A DNA stretch of 64,000 nt from an uncultured Granulosicoccaceae bacterium (GTDB taxonomy: Bacteria; Pseudomonadota; Gammaproteobacteria; Granulosicoccales; Granulosicoccaceae): assembly GCA_937922945.1 (NCBI GenBank), contig CAKZUP010000032.1, positions 1 to 64,000 on the forward strand, written 5' to 3'. The notes beneath the pieces are model-generated. The model was not told the DNA's origin. It saw only the letters and a program-made list of their open reading frames with translations, and ran no database searches. Of the stretch, positions 1 to 8,288 are shown piece by piece (the first letter of the stretch is position 1; each line of letters begins with the position of its first letter). The position numbers and the translations under genes are program-made.

Positions 1-771
1 CTACTTAATCGACTCCGCTACCTTCACTATTGCTTCCACAACTAATTCCGGTTCACTGATTTGTGGTGTATGGCCACTTTTCTCAGCCATAACCTGATAG
101 CCAAGCGCGCTGATTGTCGAAAGCTCCTTCTGCCATTTTAAGTGCGAATTGAATGACTCTTCAGGGATAAACGGCATTTTGTTTGCACCGGTAATAACAG
201 CAACGATCTTATTGGGAAAGGCGGGGGCATTATCAATTTGTTGAACGGTTGCAGCAACATTGTTAAATTCAGAATTTGGGTCTTTCTTAAAACGGGGCGT
301 AAACACTTTGAGCAAACTGGCTAGCAGTCCCGAGCTGGTTGTATGTCGAGTTAGCTGATCATTGGCTTCGCCTGGATGCGCAGCTTCTACCATGACTAGG
401 CCCGCAACTTTATCAGGGTTACAACAAGCGTATAAATTTGCATACAATCCGCCTAGTGAATGAGCCACTAATATATACGGCGGATTCACATTAAGCTTCT
501 TTAGTAGAGATTCAAGTGTTGCCAGAATGGCGTCACCATCCTGAGGGCTGTTGGATTGGCCACTGCCGCCGGTATCGAATCGATCGTACGTTAGAACCGT
601 ACCCATACTGGAGATAAGCGGTATCACTTTGTTCCAGTTCGACATTGGGGTGCGATGTCCACTTAAAAATACGATTGAAGGTGTCCCCTCTCCTAACTTT
701 GTGTGCTTCACAATTATGCCAGCTACTGTCACCTCTCCAGCTTCAGTATTTCCCGAAGTATTAACAGACAA
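1..771 (-). CDS. Alpha/beta-fold hydrolase
   Basis: The protein is 256 residues and has the layout of the alpha/beta hydrolase superfamily. A core strand (SIVFLSG) comes first, followed by the nucleophile elbow AHSLGG with Ser105 as the likely nucleophile. A late His in SGHTPQ, about residue 233, probably completes the triad. There is no signal peptide or membrane segment, so it should be cytoplasmic. The stop codon occupies the first three bases of the window, so the gene is complete. Related families include esterases, haloperoxidase-like and lactone hydrolases; the substrate cannot be told from sequence. The zinc-ribbon gene lies about 100 bases upstream on the same strand. Family call is firm, function unknown. 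Confidence 0.85.
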   Translation of the reverse strand: MSVNTSGNTEAGEVTVAGIIVKHTKLGEGTPSIVFLSGHRTPMSNWNKVIPLISSMGTVLTYDRFDTGGSGQSNSPQDGDAILATLESLLKKLNVNPPYILVAHSLGGLYANLYACCNPDKVAGLVMVEAAHPGEANDQLTRHTTSSGLLASLLKVFTPRFKKDPNSEFNNVAATVQQIDNAPAFPNKIVAVITGANKMPFIPEESFNSHLKWQKELSTISALGYQVMAEKSGHTPQISEPELVVEAIVKVAESIK

Positions 772-867
772 AGAATTCTCCTTAACTCACGTGTGCGGAC
801 AGACAAACCTAAAAAATAACAATATGCAGTAAAAATTCAACTCCAACGCCAGAATTTTAACCAGTTT

Positions 868-1578
868 TTATTGCCAGTGTTCACCTGCCACACGCTTGTC
901 TCGAATGCCAAGTGCCCGCTCGATCTCCTGTTCCAGCCATAATGCTTGCAGCGGATCGCCCAACCCTCTTAAAAGTGTAACGCGCTTATTATCGCGCGTG
1001 TTTGCCGAGAGTTGGTAATGCTTTCTAACCTCTATCCTGCGATCATTATTATTGCCTGTTTCATTTCTTGTTTCGTACTCAGTTGAAAAAAGCTGGTCAA
1101 TATCTGAAGCATTCAATTTACGTGAACCGGACCACGGCAGAGGGCCTTGCTTGACTTGCAAGCTGTCGCTGCTGGTACGAATTCTATGCTGGTTAACTGC
1201 ACGTACTGCGGCGAAGTAGACTAGCCCAAGACTGACAACAATTAGAGGATAAACGCCTTGCATTAGCGCAACATAGGCGAACGCTCCAGCGATGATCAGC
1301 AGAACGAACGCCTGAAATAAACCACCCACAGGCCAGGTGATTTCCATCGCGCCATTAGTTCGGTGCACTTTAAATCGATCGGGTAATGCCACCTCCTGAC
1401 GTTCAAGTTTCGGTAATGCTGTAGAACCGGATTTAGGATTAGTGGCATCATCTGCTGAATGACCTAAACTATCACCCGGCATATCGTGCAGGCTCCCGCA
1501 ATGACTGCAGGTAACGATACTCAGTTTAGCGTCTATCTTGTCGGCTTCTAGTCCAGCGCCACAATTGCGGCATATCAT
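868..1578 (-). CDS. Zinc-ribbon membrane protein of unknown function
   Basis: The open frame extends upstream to 1797, but I start it at the ATG at 1578. The protein then begins MICRNCG, and the extra 73 residues would overlap the PfkB gene and look unlike protein. From this start it is 236 residues. Two CxxC knuckles in the first 30 residues (CRNCG and CSHCG) form a probable zinc ribbon. After a polar linker there are two adjacent hydrophobic segments (around FQAFVLLIIAGAFAYVAL and IVVSLGLVYFAAV), then a soluble C-terminal part. The topology suggests an inner-membrane protein with both ends in the cytoplasm. I do not recognise the family and assign no function. Confidence 0.75.
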   Translation of the reverse strand: MICRNCGAGLEADKIDAKLSIVTCSHCGSLHDMPGDSLGHSADDATNPKSGSTALPKLERQEVALPDRFKVHRTNGAMEITWPVGGLFQAFVLLIIAGAFAYVALMQGVYPLIVVSLGLVYFAAVRAVNQHRIRTSSDSLQVKQGPLPWSGSRKLNASDIDQLFSTEYETRNETGNNNDRRIEVRKHYQLSANTRDNKRVTLLRGLGDPLQALWLEQEIERALGIRDKRVAGEHWQ

Positions 1579-1715
1579 TGCTTCCACGTTTGTCTCTGTC
1601 TGTAGGTCTATGGGTAATTGTAGCGTACCGATACGTTGATATGCCTTTAACGAAAACGCAATACCCATGCTTTCCGTGGAAAACAGCACAAATTCCAGTG
1701 GTGCGACTAGTGAAG

Positions 1716-2639
1716 TTAGGAGGTGACTGATTGGCCGGTTAATTGGGTAACTTCCGACAATGTCGGTGCCGACCACCCACCACCTACTCTGGTGCATTTT
1801 ATCGCTGCAGCCGCGTTGGCGAACGTGACAGCTCTGGTTTCATCCGCCCCGTGCGCTAGTTTTAGTGTAAAAGCGCCATGCCATACGTCACCGGCACCCA
1901 AGGTGTCTATCGCATCGACAACGGGCGCGTGAACAGACACTATCTGAGCGTTACTCAAGAAATGCGTACCGTTTTCACCATCGGTCACGCAAACCCAACC
2001 GGAAAATCGCTTGTCAGCCATTCGCAAGCCATCGGCAATGGAATCAGTTGACGCGAACTGGCTTAGTCCTTGTCTGGAGAAAGCGATATGCGTGGCTAAC
2101 GCCATGGCATCTTCAGAAACCGGAGCCTCTGCATCTACTATGCCCGGTATATTTTTTAACTTTGCATACTCCAGAGCACTAATGGACCCCTCCACCCAAC
2201 GAGCATCAACCAGAACGGCGCTTGGCGTAGCCCCGAACTCCAGTTTATCTGTGTAGGCCGTTGGCGTTTGATCACGGTAATTAAGTATCTGTCTTTCACC
2301 CGCTGCATCGATGGCGATACTGGATAAGGGTGTATGAATATGCGGTTCTACAATAACGTTGGTACAGTCGATGCCTTCGGCACTCAGCGTGGTTAGCACT
2401 AATTTTCCAAAATCGTCATCGCCTACTCTGGCTAACAGCGTGCTGCAACCACCTAATCTATTGATTGCTACCGACGCATAGCAACCGCCACCACCACAAT
2501 TCAACGCGACCTTTTCTGCTCGGTATTTTACCGCACTGGTTGGAATGCTAGTGACGCCAAAAACAATATCCGTGGCGAGCAATCCACAAACTAAAACAGG
2601 TGTTTTTGTCTCTTTCTTTGGTATGTCGCTGTCTTTCAA
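1716..2639 (-). CDS. PfkB-family carbohydrate kinase
   Basis: A 307-residue ribokinase/PfkB-type kinase, which phosphorylates a sugar or nucleoside hydroxyl with ATP. The glycine-rich N-terminal signature is visible as NCGGGGCYASVAINRLG. The C-terminal signature DTLGAGDVWHGAF carries the catalytic Asp and the anion hole GAGD. Length is normal for the family. The only in-frame start is a TTG at 2639, and I see no good ribosome binding site before it, so the N-terminus is uncertain by a few residues. The PfkB family has many substrates and I cannot name one. The neighbouring zinc-ribbon and TfdA-like genes, on the same strand, do not suggest a pathway. Confidence 0.88.
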   Translation of the reverse strand: MKDSDIPKKETKTPVLVCGLLATDIVFGVTSIPTSAVKYRAEKVALNCGGGGCYASVAINRLGGCSTLLARVGDDDFGKLVLTTLSAEGIDCTNVIVEPHIHTPLSSIAIDAAGERQILNYRDQTPTAYTDKLEFGATPSAVLVDARWVEGSISALEYAKLKNIPGIVDAEAPVSEDAMALATHIAFSRQGLSQFASTDSIADGLRMADKRFSGWVCVTDGENGTHFLSNAQIVSVHAPVVDAIDTLGAGDVWHGAFTLKLAHGADETRAVTFANAAAAIKCTRVGGGWSAPTLSEVTQLTGQSVTS

Positions 2640-2743
2640 GAAGGTTGATCCGCGTGGATTTCCAAATGAGTTTGAGCTGTTACAGTCGCCAGCTGGTATT
2701 GGTAATCGTTAGCGACAAAAATTAGTGACTTGAGAAAACGTTC

Positions 2744-3622
2744 TTAGCTATCGAGTAATCGTGTTTCAGATGACACAGTTGTTCTGTGTAAATCACGTGG
2801 CTGTGTATGATCGTATCGACGCGCTCTGTGCATCGTAACGCGATTGTCCCACATCACTAAGTCCCAGCGTTTCCATTCATGTGCAAAGACATAGTTGTCT
2901 TGCGTTGCATGTTCGGTAAGGTCACGTATAAATAGTCGCGCTTCAGGCACGGGCCAATCGAGGATGGTGCCAATGTGGGAAGACAGAAACAACGAGCTGG
3001 CTTTTGTTGTCGGGTGCTGTCGAACCAAAGGTTGTAGAACGGGCGCCCATTTAACGCGTTCTTCTGCTGTAAAATCCTCGAAACCAAGCGCACCACGCGA
3101 ATATAGTTGGCTGTGCTCGCATATAAGTTCTTTGCATTCGTCTTGCTGTTCCGGGCTTAGCGCATTCCATGCGGCTCGCATGTCAGCGAATTCCGTGTTA
3201 CCACCTGCCTCCGGAACCACTCTGGCAGATAACAATGAATACTTTGCTGGTATGGTTTTAAAGGAACTATCGGAATGCCACAGCATATTGCCTAAGCCGA
3301 AAAGCCTTGCACGATTATCGCGTTGCAGAACAGCACCATTTTTATCAAGGTTGGAAATATCGTTGATATCAAGCGCTAAGCGTCGGTCCTCATTCTGATT
3401 AATATCGCCGGTCGCTTTTTCCATGCATCCAAACTTATTTGAAAAAGCAAACTGTTCGGCATCATCTATTTGCTGATCAGGAAAGATCAACACCGCATAC
3501 CGATCAATTGCGGCTTCAATGTCCTGTATATCGCGTTGCGTCGTATCGGCCACGTTTAATCCGGTCACAGTAGCGCCGAACTCGTTATTGCATGCTCCAA
3601 GTGCGTCTATGTGCAACGGCAT
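2744..3622 (-). CDS. TauD/TfdA-family Fe(II)/2-oxoglutarate dioxygenase
   Basis: A 292-residue member of the TauD/TfdA family. These enzymes oxidise a substrate using Fe(II), O2 and 2-oxoglutarate. The iron ligands are visible as WHSDSSF (His116, Asp118) and a late His265 in VTMHRARRYD. An Arg about 15 residues later (near 280) fits the 2-oxoglutarate carboxylate anchor. The WHSDSSFK type of motif resembles TfdA (2,4-D dioxygenase) more than TauD, but the natural substrate is unknown. The ATG at 3622 is preceded on the minus strand by a strong GGGGAGG site, which supports this start. The gene is transcribed divergently from tctCBA across a region with a large nested inverted repeat. Confidence 0.9.
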   Translation of the reverse strand: MPLHIDALGACNNEFGATVTGLNVADTTQRDIQDIEAAIDRYAVLIFPDQQIDDAEQFAFSNKFGCMEKATGDINQNEDRRLALDINDISNLDKNGAVLQRDNRARLFGLGNMLWHSDSSFKTIPAKYSLLSARVVPEAGGNTEFADMRAAWNALSPEQQDECKELICEHSQLYSRGALGFEDFTAEERVKWAPVLQPLVRQHPTTKASSLFLSSHIGTILDWPVPEARLFIRDLTEHATQDNYVFAHEWKRWDLVMWDNRVTMHRARRYDHTQPRDLHRTTVSSETRLLDS

Positions 3623-3667
3623 ATTATTCGACCTCCCCGGCTTTGACTGTACCCCCGTTCGCCCTAG

Positions 3668-3729
3668 TTTAGCGTTTATTGTTTAAAATCAGCAAAAGCA
3701 CATTAGGGGCAATTTGCTGATTCGCTAAA
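3668..3729. promoter_or_regulatory. Nested inverted repeat, candidate operator
   Basis: An inner perfect 10-bp inverted repeat, AATCAGCAAA at 3687-3696 and TTTGCTGATT at 3713-3722, encloses 16 bases. An outer arm pair, TTTAGCG at 3668-3674 and CGCTAAA at 3723-3729, is also a perfect complement but is offset asymmetrically. The element lies 46-107 bases upstream of the TfdA-like start, in the divergent control region. No T-tract follows on either strand, so a terminator is unlikely. A binding site for a dimeric or tetrameric regulator is the simplest reading. No regulator gene is adjacent. Confidence 0.5.
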
Positions 3730-3982
3730 ATCACGTGTACGACAGGAATCAGGTAGCGATTTGTCTCGTGAACCGCTTAGTGAAAGATGGTTTTACTGCT
3801 CTGAGCCACTGTTCTATTGGTTTCTCATTTACATTCAGCTGTGTAGCCGGGCCAGCGGAGATCAAAATAGTTGCTTGAGACTGCCATAGTAGTATAGTAG
3901 TTTGAGTTGTTGGCTTACAAGCGATGTGTTGGCAAAAAAATCGAGAACAGGCCCGCAATGGTTCGTCCACATTTTTCATAAT

Positions 3983-3990
3983 AAGGAGGT
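3983..3990 (+). promoter_or_regulatory. Strong ribosome binding site fixing the tctC start
   Basis: AAGGAGGT lies 7 bases before the GTG at 3998. This near-perfect Shine-Dalgarno sequence identifies GTG 3998 as the tctC start rather than the upstream frame that opens at 3902. The protein from this GTG begins with a proper signal peptide. Confidence 0.85.
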
Positions 3991-3997
3991 AATTCCT

Positions 3998-4990
3998 GTG
4001 CGTAAATTTGCACGCCGTTCATTGAAAAAACTGTTGGTGGGAGGCGGCCTGGCCGTCTTGGCACTATCGCAACTACTCACACCTGCAATGGCTGCCTGGC
4101 CTGAACGCCCGGTAACGCTTATTGTTCCATGGGGGGCTGGAGGCGGTACAGATGCTACAGGCCGAATGCTCGGCTCGTTGCTTGAAAAAGAATTAGGTCA
4201 GCCGTTCAACGTGGTCAACCGCACTGGTGGAAGTGGCGTGGTTGGGCACTCTGCCATCGCAAACGCGAAACCCGATGGCTACACCATAGGCGTAGTAACC
4301 GTTGAAATCGGCATGATGCACTGGGCTGGTCTTACCGAACTTACGGGCACCGATTACACGCCCATTGCTTTGTACAACGCCGATGCAGCAGGACTGATCG
4401 TCCGGGCTGATTCGCCATGGGAAAACGCAACACAGGTTATCGATGCGGTCAAAGCAGAGAATGGCAAATACAAAGGCTCTGGCACTGGGCAAGGTGGTAT
4501 CTGGCATTTAGCGCTCGCCGGTATGCTTAACACCGCCGGCGTCAGCCCCGATGCGGCCCCCTGGGTTCCTTCTAAAGGCGCAGCTCCCGGTTTACAAGAG
4601 TTAGTCGCCGAGGGTGTCGACATCGTGACTTGTTCTGTCGTTGAAGCAGCGGCACTTATCGATGCTGGCAAAGTAAAACCACTGGCTATCATGAGCGATG
4701 CACGGGTCGACGCCTTCGCTGACGTACCAACTCTAAAAGAAGCTGCAGGTCTTGATTGGCAAATGGCTGCGTGGCGCGGATTAGCAGGCCCTAAAGGCAT
4801 GCCCGAAGAAGCAACTACCGCACTGACCGCCGCACTGGAAAAAGTTTGGAACTCGGCTGAATTTCAGGAGTTCATGAACGGTCGCGGTTTTGGACTTGTT
4901 TGGAAGCCAGGCAGTGAATTTGCTGATTGGATGGCTGCAAGTGATGAGTCTCTTGGTGGCGTTATGAAAGCTGTCGGTATTGCTAAGTAG
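3998..4990 (+). CDS. tctC: Tripartite tricarboxylate transporter substrate-binding protein (TctC/Bug family)
   Basis: The GTG start gives 330 residues. A basic N-terminus (RKFARRSLKK) is followed by a hydrophobic core and an AMA cleavage site near residue 32, so the mature protein starts AWPERPVT and is periplasmic. The hallmark WPERPVTLIVPWGAGGGTD of the TctC/Bug family opens the mature protein. Further typical stretches are AKPDGYTIG, LKEAAGLDW and AGPKGMPEE. It captures a carboxylate-type ligand for the TctAB membrane pair encoded directly downstream, with tctB starting 3 bases after the stop. The ligand cannot be inferred. Bug proteins bind citrate, aromatic acids, amino acids and other compounds. 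Confidence 0.95.
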   Translation: MRKFARRSLKKLLVGGGLAVLALSQLLTPAMAAWPERPVTLIVPWGAGGGTDATGRMLGSLLEKELGQPFNVVNRTGGSGVVGHSAIANAKPDGYTIGVVTVEIGMMHWAGLTELTGTDYTPIALYNADAAGLIVRADSPWENATQVIDAVKAENGKYKGSGTGQGGIWHLALAGMLNTAGVSPDAAPWVPSKGAAPGLQELVAEGVDIVTCSVVEAAALIDAGKVKPLAIMSDARVDAFADVPTLKEAAGLDWQMAAWRGLAGPKGMPEEATTALTAALEKVWNSAEFQEFMNGRGFGLVWKPGSEFADWMAASDESLGGVMKAVGIAK

Positions 4991-4993
4991 TCA

Positions 4994-5521
4994 ATGGGCT
5001 TTAACGATGCGTTAATCGGGTTGGCGCTGGTGATTTTTGCCATTGCAGAAATCGCCTATAGCGCCACCTTCCCATCGCTGCACGGACAGGCTTACGGACC
5101 GAGCCTGTTCCCGACAATTATCGGCTGCGGCTTAATTGCCTGCGGTTTGGTATTGATTTTTCGCGGCTTGCGAGCACGCAGTCAACACGCTCGTCTTGCA
5201 CAGTCTACGCAATCAGAGTCGATAGAATCCCTCGATAACCCCGTCTGGGTTCAGTTAGGCCAATGGGCGCATAATCCAGCCTCCCGCGTTAATATGTTAT
5301 TGGTACCCGTATTATTGGTTGCCTATATATTGTTATCCGACTCCATTGGATTCATTCCGTTATCGGTGGCAATACTCACTGTTTTGTTATTCAGACTTGG
5401 CTCTTCATTACTCTCATCGCTGCTTATAGCGATTGTTGTCACACTCGTACTGCAATTGCTATTTGCAAAAGTGTTACTCGTGCCTTTGCCGTCGGGGCTA
5501 CTGCTCCCCTGGCTCGGATAA
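4994..5521 (+). CDS. tctB: Tripartite tricarboxylate transporter small membrane subunit TctB
   Basis: A 175-residue protein with four hydrophobic segments: around residues 5-22, 34-58, 100-120 and 128-170, the last being a long hydrophobic stretch that may hold two helices. Length, topology and position between tctC and tctA fit the TctB small subunit. A PSLFP motif after the first helix is characteristic of the family. A polar cytoplasmic-type loop rich in Ser and Gln separates helices 2 and 3. It starts 3 bases after the tctC stop, so the two genes are probably translationally coupled. Confidence 0.92.
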   Translation: MGFNDALIGLALVIFAIAEIAYSATFPSLHGQAYGPSLFPTIIGCGLIACGLVLIFRGLRARSQHARLAQSTQSESIESLDNPVWVQLGQWAHNPASRVNMLLVPVLLVAYILLSDSIGFIPLSVAILTVLLFRLGSSLLSSLLIAIVVTLVLQLLFAKVLLVPLPSGLLLPWLG

Positions 5522-5554
5522 GTCATCATCGACGCACTTTGGCTAGCGCTTTCA

Positions 5555-7033
5555 TTGGTTCTTGACCCCTACGTGCTAGGCGTCATGCTGGCCTCTGCCA
5601 TATTTGGATTATTTGTTGGCTCCATCCCAGGGCTGACAGCAACCATGGCTGCCGCCTTGTTGATTCCGTTTACATTCTTTATGGACCCTGTGCCTGCAAT
5701 CGCTGCCATTGTCACAACGGTTGCAATGGCGATATTTGCTGGCGATATTCCGGGCGCGCTCTTACGCATACCGGGAACGCCCGCATCGGCAGCCTATTGC
5801 GATGAAGCCTACGCAATGACGCGTAAGGGCAAGGTTGCAACAGCGCTTGGAGTCAGCCTCGTGTGTGCGGCCATTGGCGGTGTGTTTGGTTCTGCGATAT
5901 TGGCGATGACGGCACCAGTGTTGGCAGAATTTGCAATAAAGTTTTCATCGTATGAATATTTCTGGTTGGCGTGTCTTGGTTTGTCGTGCGCGGTGGTTGT
6001 TTCAACAGGTTCAACGCTAAAAGGACTGGTCTCGCTGCTTATTGGGCTGTTCATCTCAACTATTGGCATAGATATCACTGCCGGCCACCCACGCTTCGCC
6101 TTTGGCAATCCAGAAATGATGGGCGGTATCAGTTTTATTCCCGCAATGATCGGTATGTTTGCCATCTCGGAAGTGTTACGTTTTATAGCTGCACCTCACA
6201 AGCAAGAATCCATTCCCCAACAACCTATCAAGAATGTGTTCCGTGGTCTGGGCGGCATTATTTCCACTTACAAATTGAACGTGATGCGTGGTGGTGTTAT
6301 CGGTGCGGTTGTAGGTATATTACCCGGCGCAGGTTCTGATATAGCGGCGTGGATCGCCTATGCCATGTCGAAACGATTCTCAAAAAATCGCGATAAATTC
6401 GGTTCTGGGCACGTTGAAGGACTTGTTGATGCCGGTACGGCGAACAACGCAGGACTAGCTGGCGCCTGGGTGCCTGCTCTAGTGTTCGGTATACCCGGAG
6501 ACTCTATAACGGCCATTGTTATTGGGGTGCTGTACATGAAAGGCATGAACCCTGGACCAACGGTTTTCATGCAGCAACCAGAACTCATACACGCAGTATT
6601 CATTGTTTTCTTCCTGGCTAATCTTGCATTACTTCCGTTGGGTTTTATTGCCATTCGGCTTTCACGAACCATTCTTTTGGTGCCACGACATGTACTCATT
6701 CCGATTATCCTGATGTTTTGCGTAGTAGGTTCATTTGCTATCAACAACACCGTATTTGGAATCAGTGTGATGTTGATAATGGGAATTCTGGCTTATTTAA
6801 TGGAAGAAAACGGCTTTCCGGTAGCACCGACCATTTTGGGAATTGTACTCGGCACAATGCTTGAGGATAATTTTATGTCGTCAATGATAAAAGCTGACGG
6901 ACAGTTTACCGAGTTCTTTTCGCGTCCAATTGCGGCGGTTCTGGGAGTGTTGGTAATTCTCATCTGGACACTGCCATTGTTGCGATTTTTGCTAAGCTCA
7001 ATTCGTGGTGAAAAGACACGGTTTACCAACTAG
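5555..7033 (+). CDS. tctA: Tripartite tricarboxylate transporter large membrane subunit TctA
   Basis: From the TTG at 5555 the protein has 492 residues and roughly 11-12 membrane helices. Family stretches are plain: GSIPGLTATMAAALLIPFTF near the N-terminus, ALLRIPGTPASAA, GILPGAGSDIAAWIAYAMSKRFSK and VFGIPGDSITAIVIG. It forms the transport channel with TctB. The start is doubtful. The frame continues upstream to the tctB stop at 5521 and encodes IDALWLALS before the TTG, which looks like the usual TctA N-terminus, but there is no ATG, GTG or TTG there, only ATC codons at 5525 and 5528. Either translation starts at a rare ATC or the protein is about 10 residues shorter than usual. Confidence 0.93.
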   Translation: MVLDPYVLGVMLASAIFGLFVGSIPGLTATMAAALLIPFTFFMDPVPAIAAIVTTVAMAIFAGDIPGALLRIPGTPASAAYCDEAYAMTRKGKVATALGVSLVCAAIGGVFGSAILAMTAPVLAEFAIKFSSYEYFWLACLGLSCAVVVSTGSTLKGLVSLLIGLFISTIGIDITAGHPRFAFGNPEMMGGISFIPAMIGMFAISEVLRFIAAPHKQESIPQQPIKNVFRGLGGIISTYKLNVMRGGVIGAVVGILPGAGSDIAAWIAYAMSKRFSKNRDKFGSGHVEGLVDAGTANNAGLAGAWVPALVFGIPGDSITAIVIGVLYMKGMNPGPTVFMQQPELIHAVFIVFFLANLALLPLGFIAIRLSRTILLVPRHVLIPIILMFCVVGSFAINNTVFGISVMLIMGILAYLMEENGFPVAPTILGIVLGTMLEDNFMSSMIKADGQFTEFFSRPIAAVLGVLVILIWTLPLLRFLLSSIRGEKTRFTN

Positions 7034-7172
7034 GAATTGAACCTGGCGGTTGTTTCGCGTACAAAGCCATCCTCTTCCAGATTGTGCAACCCAGCGCGAT
7101 GTTGCCAACACCGATCACACCAGAACTCAGTTGCAATCCTATGATGTTATTCAACAGCACACACACACTACT

Positions 7173-8285
7173 TCAGGTAAACGGCAGCTGAGAAACATTA
7201 CCGGTTCTGAGTTTCCCATCGCTGCTGTGCACAGTTACGCTTTGGCCAACACTCCAATAGTCTTTGTCTATTAAAGACAAGCCAACGTTACGCTCTATCC
7301 TTGGAGACCATATTGCAGAGGTGATTTGCCCTACTTGTGTATCATTAACGTATACCGGCCAAGGTTTGGCGCAATTTGGGCAAGGCCCACCATCGAAAAG
7401 AACACCTCGTATCTGTTTGCTCACACCTTGAGTGGCAATCGCCTTGAGCGCATCATGGCCCATGCAATCAATCGATTTATTGAGCGTACAAAATTTATCC
7501 ATGCCCAGTTCTAATGGATTGTTCTCGCTTGTCATTTCATTACCATAAGACAGCAAGCCGCCTTCAATTCTTTCGATAAGGTTTGGGCAACCGGGGGCGA
7601 TGTTATACACTTTGCCCGCCTGCCAAATCGTATCCCAAAGATCAGCACCCAGCTTAGCGCCTCGCAGATAGATCTCGAAACCACCTTGTCTGGAGTAACC
7701 AGAGCGGGCAATAAGTTGTTGCGTGCCGGCAAACTCTATCCATCCGAATTTGAAAAAAGCGATATCGCGTATTTTTTCGCCGAACAATCCAACTAAAAGA
7801 GATTCAGCTTTTGGGCCTTGAATCGCCAAAGGAGATACGTCGGGTTCTGTGACACCGACATCAAGGCCTGCACCCAACGCAAGCCCTTTGGCGTATAACA
7901 AAACATCGCTGTCTGCTATAGACAACCAGTATTGATCATCAGCTAACTTCAACAGCACAGGATCATTTAGCAAGCTGGCGTTTTGATCGATTATGGGCAC
8001 ATACAAGCAATCACCGATTTTGGCTCCACTGATATCACGTGGTGTCATCCATTGCACTAATCGAGTAGCATCTTTACCTGTGATTTGAACTTGACGTTGA
8101 CAGGAGACGTCCCAGAGTTGCACGTGTTCTCGTAAATGCCAGTAGTCTTCTTCAACCGTGCGTGCATATGCTTTAGGTAGCAGCATGTGGTTCACAACCG
8201 AAAATCCTTGTACACCTGCGGCTTCAACAGAATCGGTATACGGTGTACGACGGATACGCCGAGACATATTCAGACCGTCGCTCAT
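7173..8285 (-). CDS. dmdA: DmdA-like dimethylsulfoniopropionate demethylase (GcvT fold)
   Basis: The 370-residue protein has the tetrahydrofolate-binding aminomethyltransferase (GcvT) fold and reads like DmdA. DmdA moves a methyl group from DMSP to tetrahydrofolate and leaves 3-methylmercaptopropionate. Stretches that match my memory of Pelagibacter DmdA are SRRIRRTPYT near the start, NHMLLP, EDYWHLREHVQLWDVSC, RQVQITGKDA, DQNASLLNDPV, SIADSDVLLYAKGLA, AIQGPK, ARSGYSRQGGFEIY and GCPNLIERIEGGLLSYGN. Length equals the DmdA family. The gene follows the HIU-hydrolase-like gene after 3 bases and probably shares its transcript. Other GcvT paralogues can look similar, so biochemical identity is likely but not certain. 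Confidence 0.85.
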   Translation of the reverse strand: MSDGLNMSRRIRRTPYTDSVEAAGVQGFSVVNHMLLPKAYARTVEEDYWHLREHVQLWDVSCQRQVQITGKDATRLVQWMTPRDISGAKIGDCLYVPIIDQNASLLNDPVLLKLADDQYWLSIADSDVLLYAKGLALGAGLDVGVTEPDVSPLAIQGPKAESLLVGLFGEKIRDIAFFKFGWIEFAGTQQLIARSGYSRQGGFEIYLRGAKLGADLWDTIWQAGKVYNIAPGCPNLIERIEGGLLSYGNEMTSENNPLELGMDKFCTLNKSIDCMGHDALKAIATQGVSKQIRGVLFDGGPCPNCAKPWPVYVNDTQVGQITSAIWSPRIERNVGLSLIDKDYWSVGQSVTVHSSDGKLRTGNVSQLPFT

Positions 8286-8288
8286 CGT

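Larger units (their letters stand above)
3623..3997. other. Divergent intergenic region, no gene
   Basis: This 375-base gap separates the divergently transcribed TfdA-like gene and tctC. Frames through it (minus 3749-3979 and the upstream extension of tctC) look non-coding. Its main feature is the nested inverted repeat at 3668-3729, listed separately. A weak promoter-like pair, TTGCTT at 3871 and TATAGT at 3893 with 16-base spacing, could serve tctC, but I would not rely on it. Confidence 0.5.

Noticed and set aside
1579..1797. N-terminal extension of the zinc-ribbon protein
   Set aside because: It overlaps the PfkB gene and is unlike the rest of the protein. ATG 1578 gives a standard zinc-ribbon N-terminus.
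2895..3398. Plus-strand 167-residue frame over the TfdA-like gene
   Set aside because: It is a shadow of the dioxygenase gene with no recognisable family.
3902..3997. Upstream frame of tctC giving a 362-residue product
   Set aside because: A near-perfect ribosome binding site and signal peptide point to GTG 3998.
7150..7172. CA-dinucleotide run as a possible regulatory or phase-variation tract
   Set aside because: It is short and lies between convergent gene ends, where it would affect no reading frame.
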